Numbered from the stretch's first letter, positions 25,755 to 38,015 are shown. The stretch is DNA of 64,000 bases from Acanthosoma haemorrhoidale (GCA_930367205.1 OV884011.1:91993474-92057473), one strand, 5' to 3'. Notes: generated by a model not told the origin, from the letters alone. Translations and numbers: made by a program.

Positions 25755-25830
25755 GTTATGGGCGGGATTCTAACCCGTTCTGGCTTTCTTCTAACTGCCA
25801 TCCCTGCGAACTCATGAGCTTCTAATACTC
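25755..25830 (-). repeat. tRNA-like B-box segment, possible SINE relic
   Basis: On the minus strand GGGTTAGAATCCCG resembles a tRNA T-arm/B box (consensus GGTTCRANTCC) with a 4-bp stem, preceded at tRNA-like spacing by a poor A-box candidate. No complete cloverleaf is possible. Confidence 0.25.
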
Positions 25831-26388
25831 ATATATATAAATAATATTCATGTGTTTGAGTATTTTTGTAACTATAATGACAATTTGTAATAACGACTAC
25901 AGTGGTAGATTCAATCGATGAATGGAATTGGTTGATTTCAATTCCTTTTTTGGTAAGCATGTGAAAAATTATAGATTCCTGTGAAAAAACAATAGCTAAA
26001 ATAGATTTTTTGTAAATAGTTACCAAGCTCGTTGGGGGTTCTACTTTCAAAAAATTACGGGTTGATAATCTTTCTTATATTTTCAGTGATACTGGCCGTA
26101 AAAATTATTCAGTAAATTTGAAATTATACAAGTATATTCAACTACAACCTACACTGCTCTATATTTTTTTAAGTTGATTAAAATATAATACCTGTATGCC
26201 CCCAAAAAAAGTAATAGCACCAACTGTTTATCCGGTGCCAAATCTATAAACTGATCCGCTTTATTCCATTTTAAGCTAGTTCAATAAGTTGTAGTTGCCA
26301 CATTGTTTTCAAATTTTTAATTGAGTATTTCTTCAATGGGAATAGACACATTAACGAAAGGTAAATATAAACATTAATATATCACAAA

Positions 26389-26540
26389 TGGTAGTCCTGG
26401 CAATGGCCAATTTCTCCAATCATTTCCTATTGTATGAATGAGCGAGTGAATGATGACTGTAAATATGGTATGAATGAGATCATTTATCTGTATTATTATT
26501 GCCTTATAAAAGGCAGATTGTAATTATTGCACAATAAAGA
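26389..26540 (+). mobile_element. LINE copy E: 3' UTR scrap
   Basis: About 150 bp of the shared LINE 3' UTR: GTAGTCCTGGCAATGGCC, then, after an internal deletion of the CTGAGCG...GTAAAT section, TGAATGAGCGAGTGAATGATG, the intact stem-loop at 26500-26515 and ACAATAAAG. It has no coding content. Confidence 0.85.
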
Positions 26541-27937
26541 ATGTAAACTAAAAAAATTTAACTTTTCGGTCTCATCAATTGTCGTTTCAGCCGATTTTAC
26601 AATATATCATTATAGCAATTATAATTTTTTTTGTCTAAAAGACAAGTAGATGTCAAAAAAAGCCGTAATTAGCTTTCAAGTTGATGTTTTCATGTCTACG
26701 GCCTTATTTCGTTTACTTTTATTTCAATGTAAAATTCAGCTCATATATGACAAAAAAATATTGGAATAATCAATCATAGGATCAACTAATTTAAATAGTT
26801 TCTATTAATTTTGAGTAATCAACTTTGAGGAAATATTCAAACGCCTATTTAGCATGTAGTAAAGTTTCCCGCTCGGTTGCACACATTCTTGTTGAGAATC
26901 ATAATCTACTGAAGTATACCTAACTCTATTCAAAAAACCACCTCAGACTCTGAAGGCGCTGTCAGCAATACAGCAGAGATACATTCCTTGAGCAATATAG
27001 AATATACCACGATATGTAACTGGTATCTCTGTTACTACCCCTGATTGCCCCTTTTTGTGTAAATAAAAGCAACTGGTCATGTTTGATATGGTACGTTCAT
27101 AAATACAAAGAAGCTTGCTCAGGGGAAAAGCTTCTTGCAAAGGGATGAAGACCATAATGCCTCCTCTAAAATCCCATGAATCCCATATATAAAGGAAAGG
27201 GTAGGTTGGGCTTTGTAGTATTTCCTGGAAATGAGTTTTTAAAGGAGACCCGGTTAAGAACATTAATGAAGATGGAACCTAATGAGAAAAAGCCGAAATC
27301 ATCAGGGAGGGGAAATGGTGTGCGCAAGCTCACTAACACCTCATCCCTTCATTATTTCTACTAATCCTCCTTCATCCCACTCATTTTTTTTTTGTCCATG
27401 CGACCGTCTTGGTGGAAAGGTCGGCTCCCTACCCACCCGGCCCCTCTTGACTTATTACAGGGCCTTCCGCTTCGCAAATGAATCAAATGAATAGGAAGGG
27501 TTTTCCAGGGGCCGGTTAAAATTGATGTCTCAATCCGCAACGCTTTAATCCCGGGCTTTTGAGATCCGCACAGAGGAGATCCCTTCGGCCTAACAAAAAC
27601 CCTATCCCTGGCTGGATATTGATCAGTGGCTCCAGTCAACGATAAATAGCTTTCGCTGTATTTTCCCATTCACCGGGACCCGGATATCTTGTCCTCGGGA
27701 TCGTACGGAATTAAATCGCTGGAGAGGAACGTAGGTATTCTGCCTCGGAGATACAATTCCGATTTACTGCACTTTCAACCAAGCCAGTAACAATCACCAT
27801 CATGATTAATCTTGATGTATCATGTAAATATCCGGTATGTACCGGGCTACTGAAAGGGACAGAACCCTTATTTTCCACTTTTTTTTGCCAAAATTATTTT
27901 CATTATTATATATAATTCCCACCCCAAGACCTCAAAT
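26541..27937. other. Unassigned DNA with a GC-richer island
   Basis: No gene is recognised. Between about 27.40 and 27.80 kb the DNA is markedly less AT-rich, high in complexity and carries several TTAATC/GATTAA blocks. It could be a conserved non-coding element, but comparison with other genomes would be needed. Confidence 0.4.
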
Positions 27938-28108
27938 TAAAAAAATTAAGGAATAAGAAAAAAATTGAATATAAATTATTTGGGATAAGTGAAACCTTTT
28001 TCTTGGTGGGACCTATTTGGAGCTTAGTAAAAAGATAAGGAGTGTGGGAGACCTCGGATGAGGTCCAGGTGATCTAGAGACAGTGGTGAGAGTCCACCGG
28101 AGGTTCTA
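27938..28108 (-). repeat. SINE-like repeat, copy 2
   Basis: On the minus strand it contains GGACTCTCACCACTGT, CCGAGGTCTCCCACACTCCT, then CAAATAGG, TTTCACTTATCCCAAATAAT and a TTCCTTAAT segment, in the same order as copy 1. The A-rich tail is poorly preserved. It is more diverged than copies 3 and 4. Confidence 0.5.
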
Positions 28109-30739
28109 TATAATTATTTGTTTCGTTAGTCAAAATATAAATTATATAAACGGAGCTAACCTGTTGACAATAAAAATATTGGAAAATCTATTGCTGGTTT
28201 TGGCTTCCAAATGCTAGTTCGGAATACGTTATAATTCCATGGCAATATCTAATTTAATGTTTTATTAACCCATTAATCCCCAGATGGGTGTATTAAATCT
28301 GAGATAGCTTATTGAGTTGAGTTTAAAAGTCGGAAGGCGCTTGCCAGTCCTTACATTGGACCAAATTTCTACAGGTTTACTTATTTTTCTCACATTATCA
28401 TTGCTACCATTTCGCAACTGATGCATAGCAGCATCAATTAGGAATTAGCTTGATTCACTTTTAAAATTTCAAAATAGATCCTCTGCATTCAGGCTTCCAG
28501 TTATTGGCCAGCGATTTCAATTACCTCCTCTCAAAACTTATTTTTTTAGATCTTCAATAATAACCGTAATAAAATCAATGTGTGTTTTATGTATAAAAAA
28601 ACTAAGTAACCCACTTAGAAACTAGCCACTGAACTCTTACTTGAGAAAGAATAATGAAAACATAATATTCTTTAGTGAGAAACAGTTTTATGACAATGAA
28701 TGCTAAGAGTTTTTTTTTACAGTTAAGTAGTATGAAGTCCAAAGGTGTCTTGCGCTCATAACATTTCGAATCTTGCACGTATTCATAAAAAATTATCGCA
28801 TTAACACAAGTGATCCGTAATCCCGATGACCGGTGATTGGCGAAAATCCTACCTAATCGGACATTAACGGAAATAGGTGGTACAAGTACAAGTTTACAAT
28901 AAACTGCCAATTTAACCTCCCCCCACCCACGAAAGTTTCATGTTTAGTCATGACTTAATTTGCTGGTTTCCCCTTAGGTTAGATCGATCTAAATGTTTGT
29001 GTTAACAATGCGCCCCTATTATAAAGTTTGCCCGGCAGGCTATACTGGCATTTTGATAATCCTCCAACTTCATGAAGTCTAAATGTAACTATTTGATCCA
29101 AGCATCAGTTTCTAGACCATTTGTTTTCGTTATATCAAAGATTCGCCTTCTAAATCTGTTTCTTATGAATCACCTACTAAATCGTATTTTTATGAAATAT
29201 AGCTTAAAAAAGAAAACAAGATAACATTTTTAATAGCATGACTTCAAGATGTTGAGTCGGGTTCGATTCCCGTCATACTACTTTGGATTTGGCCGGGATT
29301 TGTTCAGCTACGTGCGGGTGAATAAAATAAGTGAATCAGTTAAAAAAAAACCGGAAAAGGGTGATAGCCTAGCAACAACCTTTAACGACCTTCCTTACAT
29401 CTGGGTGAAATGTTGTGTTTTTAATTTTTTTAAAATGGTATAGGGAGTGAAGGAATAATGTCTATTTAGGATAGATTCGGGTAGGATACATACATTTCTT
29501 TAGTATAAATTAAATAATGATTAAAAAATAAAGATATATTTAACCATAATGACTTACGATTTTTTTTTTTTTTTTGGATTTTGCTCTTACCCTCATATTA
29601 TTGCTCTTACCCTAAATCGTATTTTTACATATTTTTTAGATCAAACATTGATACATTTATGCCTTGAAAAAAAGAGCAATGACTATATCCAATTCAATCC
29701 CACCAAATAGATAAATACATTTTACCTATTAAATAAAATCAGTTGGCAACGATAGTGAGGGCTAAGTTGGAGGCCAAGTCTGATTAACTGGCCGGGCAAA
29801 CATGGGGCAGGCCCAAGTCAGGAGAAGAAGTGGGATATTGGAACTGGAGGGCTGGAGGGGCACTGGAGATAATTACCAGCGAGGGGAAAATTGGCGTAGA
29901 GGGTAGTTGCTGGGCCTATGCTCCAGCATAGCACACGCTACTTCACTTGGGCACTGGAGCGGAGCCTCTCCACAGTGTACCGCTCTTTTCGATTTAATTT
30001 GGAAGTCATCATCAAGGGAGATATTGTTTTCCTACGCATTATTATTTGTGTACAATGCAATTGCAAGTTTTATTATTTTTAATAATTTTTGAAGATTGAA
30101 AATAAAACAGGTCATGTCACGGCCGAGACGTTAAACATGTGATTATAACGTCCTATTTACTACGTTTTATTTAGTTTGTATACGCAATTCAATACGATGC
30201 ATCATAATCATATTTTAAGATGGAGGTTCATTATGTAATATTATATATATGTAATTTGTAACATGTGGTCTCTCCTCACTCAAACTAATAACTCTAAGTA
30301 GATTTACCAAATCGATTTATTTGCAAAAAAATAGTTTGAACAGTTACAAATGATCGCATTGTCTATTAATTAAAAAAAGTAATTAACCTGCTTGATGTTT
30401 GAACCTCAAGTACATTTAATCAAAAATCCTTGAAAATTAGCAAGGTCGTATTCAGTTGCCTGCCCCTCCTAATTTTTATGTGGTGGGATACTTGTAATAA
30501 ATTATTAATCAAGCAATATAGAAAAGAAAGAATAATTACAAAATATATTAAATATTCGTAAATACCAAGTGATTCTATGGACGAGTCTGTGGATCAGTTC
30601 ATGCAGCTGAGCACTCAAAGTGTACAAGAGTAAACAATAAAACCATCTTGTTTGAGAATAATTGGCCCAATAATGGAGCGCCGAAAGAAATATGGGCCTA
30701 CAAAAAGGGAAAAAAAACAGAATAAGGAGACTGTGGATG
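28109..30739. other. Unassigned DNA
   Basis: No gene is identified. A tRNA-like T-arm sits at 29254-29275 (listed). A GC-richer patch lies at 29.74-30.02 kb. Long poly-T near 29560. Everything else is AT-rich with chance-length frames. Confidence 0.5.
29238..29285 (+). repeat. tRNA-like T-arm, isolated
   Basis: CGGGTTCGATTCCCG is a near-perfect B box/T-arm with a 4-bp stem. No D-arm or acceptor partner is found at the right distance upstream, so this is not a complete tRNA; it may be a SINE or tRNA relic. Confidence 0.3.
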
Positions 30740-30868
30740 TTTTTTTTTTTTGTTTTTTTTTCCTTAGCTCTCAAACTTATAAAAATAGGATGTGGGAAAA
30801 ATAAAGAAAAATTATTTTGGGCTAATGAGCCTTTCACTAAGGGGAGTCCCCCATTCGGTGGATGAAAA
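30740..30868 (-). repeat. SINE-like repeat, copy 3 (5'-truncated)
   Basis: On the minus strand: GGGGGACTCCCCTTAGTGAAAG, CCCAAAATAAT, TCTTTATTTTTCCCACATCC, GAGAGCTAAGG and an A-rich tail (the T tract at 30740-30760). It matches the 3' half of copy 4 closely. Confidence 0.6.
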
Positions 30869-30960
30869 CCAGGAACCCTTTAAATAAACGTTTATGGCAC
30901 TCGTTGAATCGGGAAGTTAAAATTTCAGAATTACATGCCAGATTTTTACCCTAGATCTTT

Positions 30961-30981
30961 AGAGAGAGAGAGAGAGAGAGA
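30961..30981. repeat. Short (GA)n microsatellite
   Basis: Ten AG/GA dinucleotides in a row. Confidence 0.85.
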
Positions 30982-31380
30982 TTTCTCTAACAAAATTCCA
31001 ATTCGCTTAGTAAGTCACATTTATTACTGATATCAAAAGGTCATGGTAATGATTGCTAAGCTTAGGTCGTTAAAAATGTTTGATTACTCCGAAGTAATGG
31101 AAGTAAATTCCGCAACACTTTGAAATATTCTAATCAGTTTCGGCTAGACAAGTCTTCTGACCTGTTAAGGTAACTTTTAATATTTCTAACCAGATTATAT
31201 TAGAACCAGCTGTTGAAAAATGTTAAAAGAGCTTTTAATTATATTCAAGATTACTTCTCATGATTAAGGTCTAACAAAATAGTTAAAAAAAGATATTCTA
31301 GAAATGATTTGCTAGTAGGCTTTGATGATTTTTTTTTTAATGTTATATCAGCTGTCCATAATTTTTTTTATTTATTTGTT

Positions 31381-31659
31381 TGAAGCCAAGTTTGAGTGAC
31401 CGAGATGTGTCTTTGGTTAAAGCTACCGATTTTTCAAAGGACTAGCCCCGAGCACCACGAGTTTCTCTCAATCTCGTATATTCACTTTCTACATCCTTCA
31501 TATATACTTACAATTTATATCATAATCAAATTTTATCCTTCTCATACTTCCTTCAAATGGGACTATCCTAAGTGAAAGGCACCCATCATCCCAAATAAAT
31601 TCCTTTATTTTTCCTACATCCTATATTTCCAGTTAAGAGCTAAGAAAAAAAAAAAAAAA
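31381..31659 (+). repeat. SINE-like repeat, copy 4 (longest)
   Basis: About 280 bp ending in a poly-A run of ~15. The head has TGACCGAG...TGGTTAAAGC, which resembles the A-box arm of a tRNA-Ser/Leu-like gene with an insertion, and GAGTTTCTCTCAATCTCG, a weak B-box candidate. The body carries GGACTATCCTAAGTGAAAGG, CATCCCAAATAAATTCC, TTTATTTTTCCTACATCC and AGAGCTAAG before the tail. It is non-coding. The tRNA origin is an inference; the repeat family itself is supported by four copies in this window. Confidence 0.55.
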
Positions 31660-33477
31660 TCATTATCATTGTGTCAAAATAAAACAAGAATTTTAATAAA
31701 AGAAAATAAATTGATCCTTGGATCATTTGGTATGAAAAAAAAGTTTAAGACAACGAAAATAAGCGTTCAGCGAAAGATACAAAAATGACGGTGTATGAAA
31801 TTCCTGCCAGCTACAGTCTAAATGAAAATGGTAAAGTGACTGACACAAAATCAATTTACCGAAAATACCAATTTAAACTAAATATTCCATTGAAATTTCC
31901 TATTTTCCGGTCTACTGCTCCTGCGGGTTTTTTACCGACATTCCAGGAGGTAGAAATTGGTATAGGGGACGGTGCGAAAGATCCTAGGCAACCTAAGGGG
32001 AGGTGTTGTCGGTGACAGCTGTCGCCTGTGTAAAAAACCTTTCCCATGAGAGAGCTTTAATACAAAACGTCACAGAGCAAGTCAGAAAGAGGGGAAGGTG
32101 TTACCTTACATGAGGCGAGACCTGGGACTCGCATGCATTTCGGATCAGGGCGAGATCAAAGAGGCAGTGAACAGGGACTGGCAATATCGTCCGGACACTG
32201 CCCCCTTCTCACTCTATCTCTTCCTTCTCCCCTCTCTCTTTTCTCTCTCTCTGTCCTCTGTTCTTATGCCCACAAGCGAGTTTTTAGCATACATACGTCT
32301 AATATTATATATTAAATAGACATCGTCTAGTGAAATACTAATAGTAACAAACTTATCCAAAGTCAATTTAAAAACATGGACCACGCAGTAATTATCTCTC
32401 TGAACTCCAACCTGCGCTAGTAAGATGTTTATCAAGGTTGTAATCGTGAAGCCAAAGAGATTTTAATATTGACAAGGAGCAGGGGGTTCACGCAGGGCTA
32501 TTCACAGATAGAGAACCGGAGATTGGACCCAGGTTCAAGCCTTTTTTTTTTTTTGGCTAATGAAAATTCAAAAATATCCCCAAAAAGGTGTTTAAGATCA
32601 AAAATAATATCTCGTATGTGATGAAGTCCATTGCCGATTTTAATCCCATTTACTATTCAAGCATGCAATTTTTTATTTTTATTTTTTTAAACAAGATTTC
32701 CAGTGACTTTTGCCATTTTAGTGTAATTGTGATGGAAAATTGGCCATGCATTCACAAGCATTTAACGTTTTTTTCTATCTCTTTAATATTTAATATATCT
32801 CTCGATATTGCTCTAACATTTATCCTTTCTTTGGGAACGATTTCCTGGTAGAATAAAATAATTTTTGTTTATGTTAAGGTTATCCATTTTGTTTTTTTAT
32901 TCTGCCAGCAAATTTAAATAGATATTGGTGAGCAAGAAAATTCTGTAAACTATAAATTGTAAGATAAAAAAAAATTAAGCACTATAATTGATCATGATCC
33001 ATAAAAAAGAGCGAAAGAATTTTTGGTTCATTAAAGGTGATGGTATTTAATCTCTTTTCACAAGAGATACTGGGTGGGCGTAAGTCTAGAAAAACATTTA
33101 AAAAGTTCACATTTACTATTGTCAAAGATCTCGAGCAAAATGTTTTTTTAAATATTGGAATTAACGAGAAATATTTATGTTTTATTTGGTATATTAAATA
33201 TTATTTGGTACTGTGAATATGTATTGTGATGAGCCTTTATTCGGGAGAAAAATTCATTCTAAGCAAAACGATTAGTTTATTCAATTGTCTAAACATCTAT
33301 CCTGACTTCAGTAAAAATAAAACTGCTAAATTTTTAGGAAACTTTCTACGTGCTCAGCACTTTTATTCATCCTCATACATTTACATTTTCTCAATACTGG
33401 CTTATTTCTATTACTGGGTTAACAAAGGCGAAAAATCTCTGTGATAAATTAAAAAGTCACTTAACGCTAAACTTTTA
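31660..33477. other. Unassigned DNA
   Basis: No gene is recognised. A GC-richer section at 31.9-32.26 kb ends in a CT-rich run. A GGTTCAAGCC block followed by T11 near 32533-32554 resembles a B box with a Pol III terminator but has no clear partner A box. The rest is AT-rich. Confidence 0.45.
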
Positions 33478-34711
33478 TGAATAGGAACATCCCTATAAAT
33501 TCATCTGCTGCCAGCTCTATGGAAGATCTACCACCACTTGCCAGCACTTCAAAAGAAGAAACTGTAGCAGAATCTCCATTCTTCACACCGAATAGCTTCG
33601 AGGTACTGAGAAATAGCCAACCTAACGACATGGAAGTTATTCAAACACCAACACAGCCCAAGCCGCCTGGTATATTCGTAAGGAATATTAGCAATTTTAA
33701 ACTATTATGCTCACAAATGAGCAAAGTTGTAGGTACCGGAAAATAAACGTGCCTCAATCGCTCTCGGGATACAAAAATTTCCCCCAGACACTCTCGATAC
33801 TTATCGAGCGATCATCAAGTATTTGGAAGAAACCAATGCAGACTTCCATACATATCAGTTGAAACAAGAACGATCGCTTCGAGTAGTGATAAGAAATCTG
33901 CACCCGACCACACCAGCTGATGAAATTGAAGACGAACTATCAGCTCTGGGATTCAAAGTTCGGCAAATAACCAACGTTTTGCGTGAGGACAGACAACAAA
34001 ACGAATCCACCAAAACGGCATTACCGTTATTTTTGTAGATCTCGAGCGGACACCTGGCGTGGAGAAAATTTATGACTTAACAACCCTGTATTACACAAGA
34101 ATACAGGTCGAAAAACCTTACCCCAAAAGAGACATCGTCCAATGCCATAATTGCCAGGCATATGGGCACACAAAATCGTACTGCCACCACCCTCCTAGGT
34201 GTGTAAAGTGTAGTGGGCAGCACAAAAGCGAATTGTGCAAAAAGCCCCAAAAATCGCCTGCTGTATGCGTGCTCTGCCGGCAAGACCATCCGGCCAACTA
34301 CAAGGGCTGTGAGGCCTATAGAATCCTCAAGTCCAGGAGCGGGCAACGTCGTCGTCCAGAAGAAGAGAAGCCAGTTACAGGTAGCTCAAGAAGCGCCCCC
34401 ACCAGAAGTTTGAAAGTTTGAGGCCTTCAGTCTCTTTTGCTGATGCCGTTCGGAACATAGAGCAGTCACAGGCATTGCCCACTCCTCCTCCGCAAGTTCT
34501 TCTTTCCCAGCACTTCACTTATCCCAGCAACCAGCAAACCCAATCCCATCCTCAACCACACATCTCGCATATTCCTTCACCTCCAAGCTCTTCAGATCTC
34601 ACTAGCCTATTAACATCATTCCTTACAGAATTCAGAACCCTAATTACCCCTCTCATTTCCCTTATTACAAATCTTGTCTCCTACCTTATCCCTGTTAAAC
34701 AAAATCCATAA
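33478..34711 (+). pseudogene. LINE copy B ORF1 (gag-like)
   Basis: Seen in order: a Ser/Pro-rich N-terminal part (SPFFTPNSFEVL, IQTPTQPKPP), a conserved IFVRNISNFKLLC block, the PRE_C2HC-type region (RSLRVVIRNLHP), three CCHC/CCHC-like knuckles (CHNCQAYGHTKSYC, CVKCSGQHKSELC and CVLCRQDHPANYKGC) and a proline/serine-rich tail. Breaks: a stop after GTGK near 33745, an extra C in a C-run near 33781-33785, loss of one base at the TTATTTTTGTAG site near 34030, and a short duplication near 34414 causing another shift. The stop TAA at 34709-34711 is directly followed, in the same frame, by ORF2. Confidence 0.85.
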
Positions 34712-37394
34712 GTGGATCCTTCTGACTCCTTATCCATTCTCCTTTGGAATGCGAATGGTGTTCGCACCCACACTAACGAACTGACAGCACTACTCCACGA
34801 CAAGAAGATCGACGTAGCTCTTATTACTGAAACAAGACTTACAAGCAAACGACCATTTACCGTTCGACAGTACCAGACTTATCGAACTGATTACCCAGAT
34901 GGAACAGCTCATGCAGGTACCGCTGTCATTGTCCATAACTCCATATCCCACTACATAGTTCCTTTGGTATCACATGATTTCCTTCAATCCACTGCAGTGT
35001 CAATCACCACCTTCACTTTTCCTCTTACACTAGCATCAGCGTACTGCCCTCCCAATAAATCCATTTCCGACTCCCAATTCATCCCCTTTCTAGACTCCAT
35101 CGGACATAGTTTCCTTGTGGGTGGGGACTTTAATGCGAAGCACCAACACTGGGGTCCAAGATCCACGAATACACGAGGACGTGCTTTGCTGTCTGCACTC
35201 ACACGGAGCCATTGCTCCACTATCTCTCCTGACACAGCTACCTATTGGCCATCAGACCCCAACCGAAATCCAGATCTCCTTGACTTTTTCTTCTGCAATA
35301 GTTTAGGAACACTAAACTACTCGCTCACGCGCCTTGATGACCTCTCCTCTGATCATAGTCCTTTATTATTAACCATTTCCCTAAGACCAATTCACAAACT
35401 GCCTCCTCCTTCATTTATTAGGGGCCCAGTTAACTGGGACCACTTCCACCAGCTTCTTACAGAGTCCGTAAACCTAAAATTGTCCTTGAAAACATCCCAA
35501 GACCTAGACGATGAAGTGCATTCTTTCACTACTCTGGTCCAGAGGTCGGCTTGGAAGGCATCGTCACCCCATCGTCACCCAAAAATCCACAATCATAATC
35601 GTTTACCTTAGCATCTCAAAGATCTAATCCAATCCAAACGCCGCTCCAGAACAGTGTGGCAAAGATCCCGGCATCCTGTTGATCGCCTCACGTACAATCA
35701 GTACTGCCGATTGGTAAAGCGGCGATTGGCATCCTTCCGTTCCGATTTTTTCAATTCCTACCTCTCCTCTCTGTCCACCAGGGACAACTCCTTGTGGAAT
35801 GTAACCAAAAAAATCCTAAAATATCAACCTGTTTCACACCCACTCCGTCGTGATGATGGGTCCTGGGCGGCTTCGGATAGGGATAGGTCGGAGGAATTTG
35901 CTCTGCATCTTACCCATACTTTCACACCTCACCTTTCTCATCAAAGCCATACTCACAGCACAACTGTGGAAGATTTCCTCACTTCACCTATTCCTCTCTC
36001 TCTTCCACCAAAAGCCGTTAACCCCTCTGAGGTTAAATACCTTCTGAAAAACTTGCCTTACCGAAAATCTCCAGGATATGATCTCCTTACTCTTCAAATT
36101 CTCAAACAACTTTCTCCTAAAGCCATAATCTTCCTTACATACATATATAATTGCATAATCCAAACGACGCACTTTCCTTTCCTCTGGAAACATTCCATTA
36201 TTGTCCTATTCGCCAAACCCACCCAATGACGCCTCATCTTATCGTCCAATTAGCCTACTCCCTATCCTCTCAAAAATATTTGAGAAACTCCTACTAAAAC
36301 GTCTACTTCCCATTGTTGAATCCAAAAACCTTTTTCCCACACACTAGTTTGGTTTCCGCCAACGACATTCCACTGCTCAACAAGGCCTTCGCGTTGTTGA
36401 TCACATCTCCTCAGCCCTTGAAAACAAAAAGTATTGCACTGCTGCCTTTCTTGACATAGCTCAAGCTTTTGACAGGGTTTGGCACGCAGGTTTGCTCTAC
36501 AAGCCCAAAAGATATTTACCACAGACCCTTTTCCTAATCCTACAGTCCTACCTTTCAAACCGCTTCTTCCAAGTCCACTATGGCTTAGAATACTCTAACT
36601 ACTATCCCATAAATGCAGGAGTTCCACAGGGCAGTGTCCTGGGCCCCATCCTCTATAACCTATACACCGCTGATGTCCCCTCTACTCCCAATACCTTCTT
36701 GGCCACATTTGCAGATGACACTGCAGTCTTGTCATCCCACCCAGACCCCGACATAGCATCCCATAACCTTCAAAAACACCTTGACGAGATCGAGTATTGG
36801 TGTAATCATTGGTGGATCAAAGTTAATGAACCAAAATGTTCCCTCATTACCTTCACCCTTTGTCGCAAGACTTGTCCACTAGTTTATTTTAATTCTATTC
36901 CTCTCCCTGTATTCGAGACAGTACGATACTTAGGCTTCCATCTCGACAAACGACTGAACTGGAACCCACATACGAGACTAAAAAGACAAGAACTAAACAG
37001 GCGCTTTGGACAACTGTACAGACTACTTCAAAGGACATCCCATCTCTCAATAGAAAATAAACTACTAATCTACAAAGTTATACTTAAACCAATCTGGACA
37101 TACGGAATAGAGCTATGGGGGACAGCAAAAAAGTCGAACATCAAGCGTATCCAATCCTTTCAATCAAAAGTCCTGAGAACAATAGTAAATGCCCCTTATT
37201 ATGTCAGCAACAAAACCCTTCATAACGACCTTATTATACCCTACATTCTAGAACTCATCCCTTCTAAGTTTATGAAATTCCACAGTAGCCTTTCCAACCA
37301 CCCTAATCCTGTAGCACAGTCATTGCACTGCGCCACTCATCCCTATAATCCTCCTCGGAGACTGAAACGCCAGTGGCCTCGTGACCTGCTATAA
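34712..37394 (+). pseudogene. LINE copy B ORF2 (endonuclease-reverse transcriptase)
   Basis: About 894 codons, close to Jockey ORF2 size, with no RNase H. Residues ~1-230 are the apurinic-like endonuclease (LLWNANGV, ITETRL, GGDFNAKHQHWGP, SSDHSPLLL). The reverse transcriptase spans ~430-780: KSPGYDLL, AFLDIAQAFDRVWH (motif A), GVPQGSVLGP (motif B) and FADDTAVL (catalytic motif C). The C-terminal part ends in RDLL. Breaks: Q-to-stop at 35609, a 7-bp deletion at about 36217 that shifts frame, and a stop at 36343. The first codon after the ORF1 stop is GTG, not ATG. Copy C confirms the unbroken residues at these points. It would nick target DNA and reverse-transcribe element RNA if intact. Confidence 0.9.
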
Positions 37395-37718
37395 ATGCGT
37401 GACAGCGGGGGTCCTGGCAATGGCCAGTTATTCCAATCATGTCCTGAGCGTCTGTGGCTCTCGCGCTCTTGGTCAGCCTCCACTGGCTAGTATCCGGTGA
37501 CGCGGCTGACGGAGGAGCGTGGGGGACTTCCCAAGACTCCGCTTTCTCTTCGAATGTGGATTTGGGAGGTCTCTGGGCTGTCTGTAAATATTGTATGAAT
37601 GAGTGAGTGAATGATGAATTGTAAATATGGTATGAATGAGAGCGTTTATCGCAATTACTGATTGCCTTATAAAAGGCAGATTGTAATTATAGCCCAATAA
37701 AGAGTATATATATATATA

Positions 37719-38015
37719 AAAATTGTAGTTAACGACAAATATTTATGTTTATTAATTAAGGAATGAATGTGGGGAGCTTAATGTGGTGGGTGCAGTTGTC
37801 GGACCTACCTGTACAACTGGCTTGACTAATTGGAAATGTTATTTGTAGTTGTGTCAAACGCACTTAACCTTATTCACTAATTTTCTCAACTGTTCCAATT
37901 ACACTGTATTCCGTACTAATTAGGATCGATACAACGTGTATCAACGTGGTGATAAAAATAAAACTCTAGACGTTGCTGTAGATCTTATTAGACAAATTAA
38001 ATATTTTTATCTGAA

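Larger units (their letters stand above)
22054..26388. other. Unassigned DNA with scattered small features
   Basis: No gene is identified. A less AT-rich, complex patch lies at 22150-22350. A hammerhead-like motif is at 22624-22660 (listed). At 23.09-23.74 kb a GC-richer section has two unrelated open frames on the minus strand; both contain the block CACTAACGTACA on the plus strand (near 23188 and 23426). I do not recognise either frame. Long poly-T near 25200. The remainder is AT-rich with nothing seen. Confidence 0.45.
33478..37718 (+). mobile_element. LINE copy B: near-full-length Jockey-clade retrotransposon
   Basis: Order: ORF1 with zinc knuckles, in-frame TAA, ORF2 with endonuclease and reverse transcriptase, ~310 bp 3' UTR, stem-loop (37663-37678), AATAAAG and a short TA tail (37704-37718). 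The 5' end is truncated about 60 codons into ORF1 as judged from copy C. Total length is ~4.2 kb, the size expected for Jockey. At least two frame-breaking changes in ORF1 and two stops plus one 7-bp deletion in ORF2 make it inactive, but the overall similarity to copies A and C is high. Confidence 0.92.

Noticed and set aside
37826..37870. Repeat shared with 25.47-25.56 kb
   Set aside because: Only a 15-bp word (GACTAATTGGAAATG) matches well; the flanks align too poorly to call a family.
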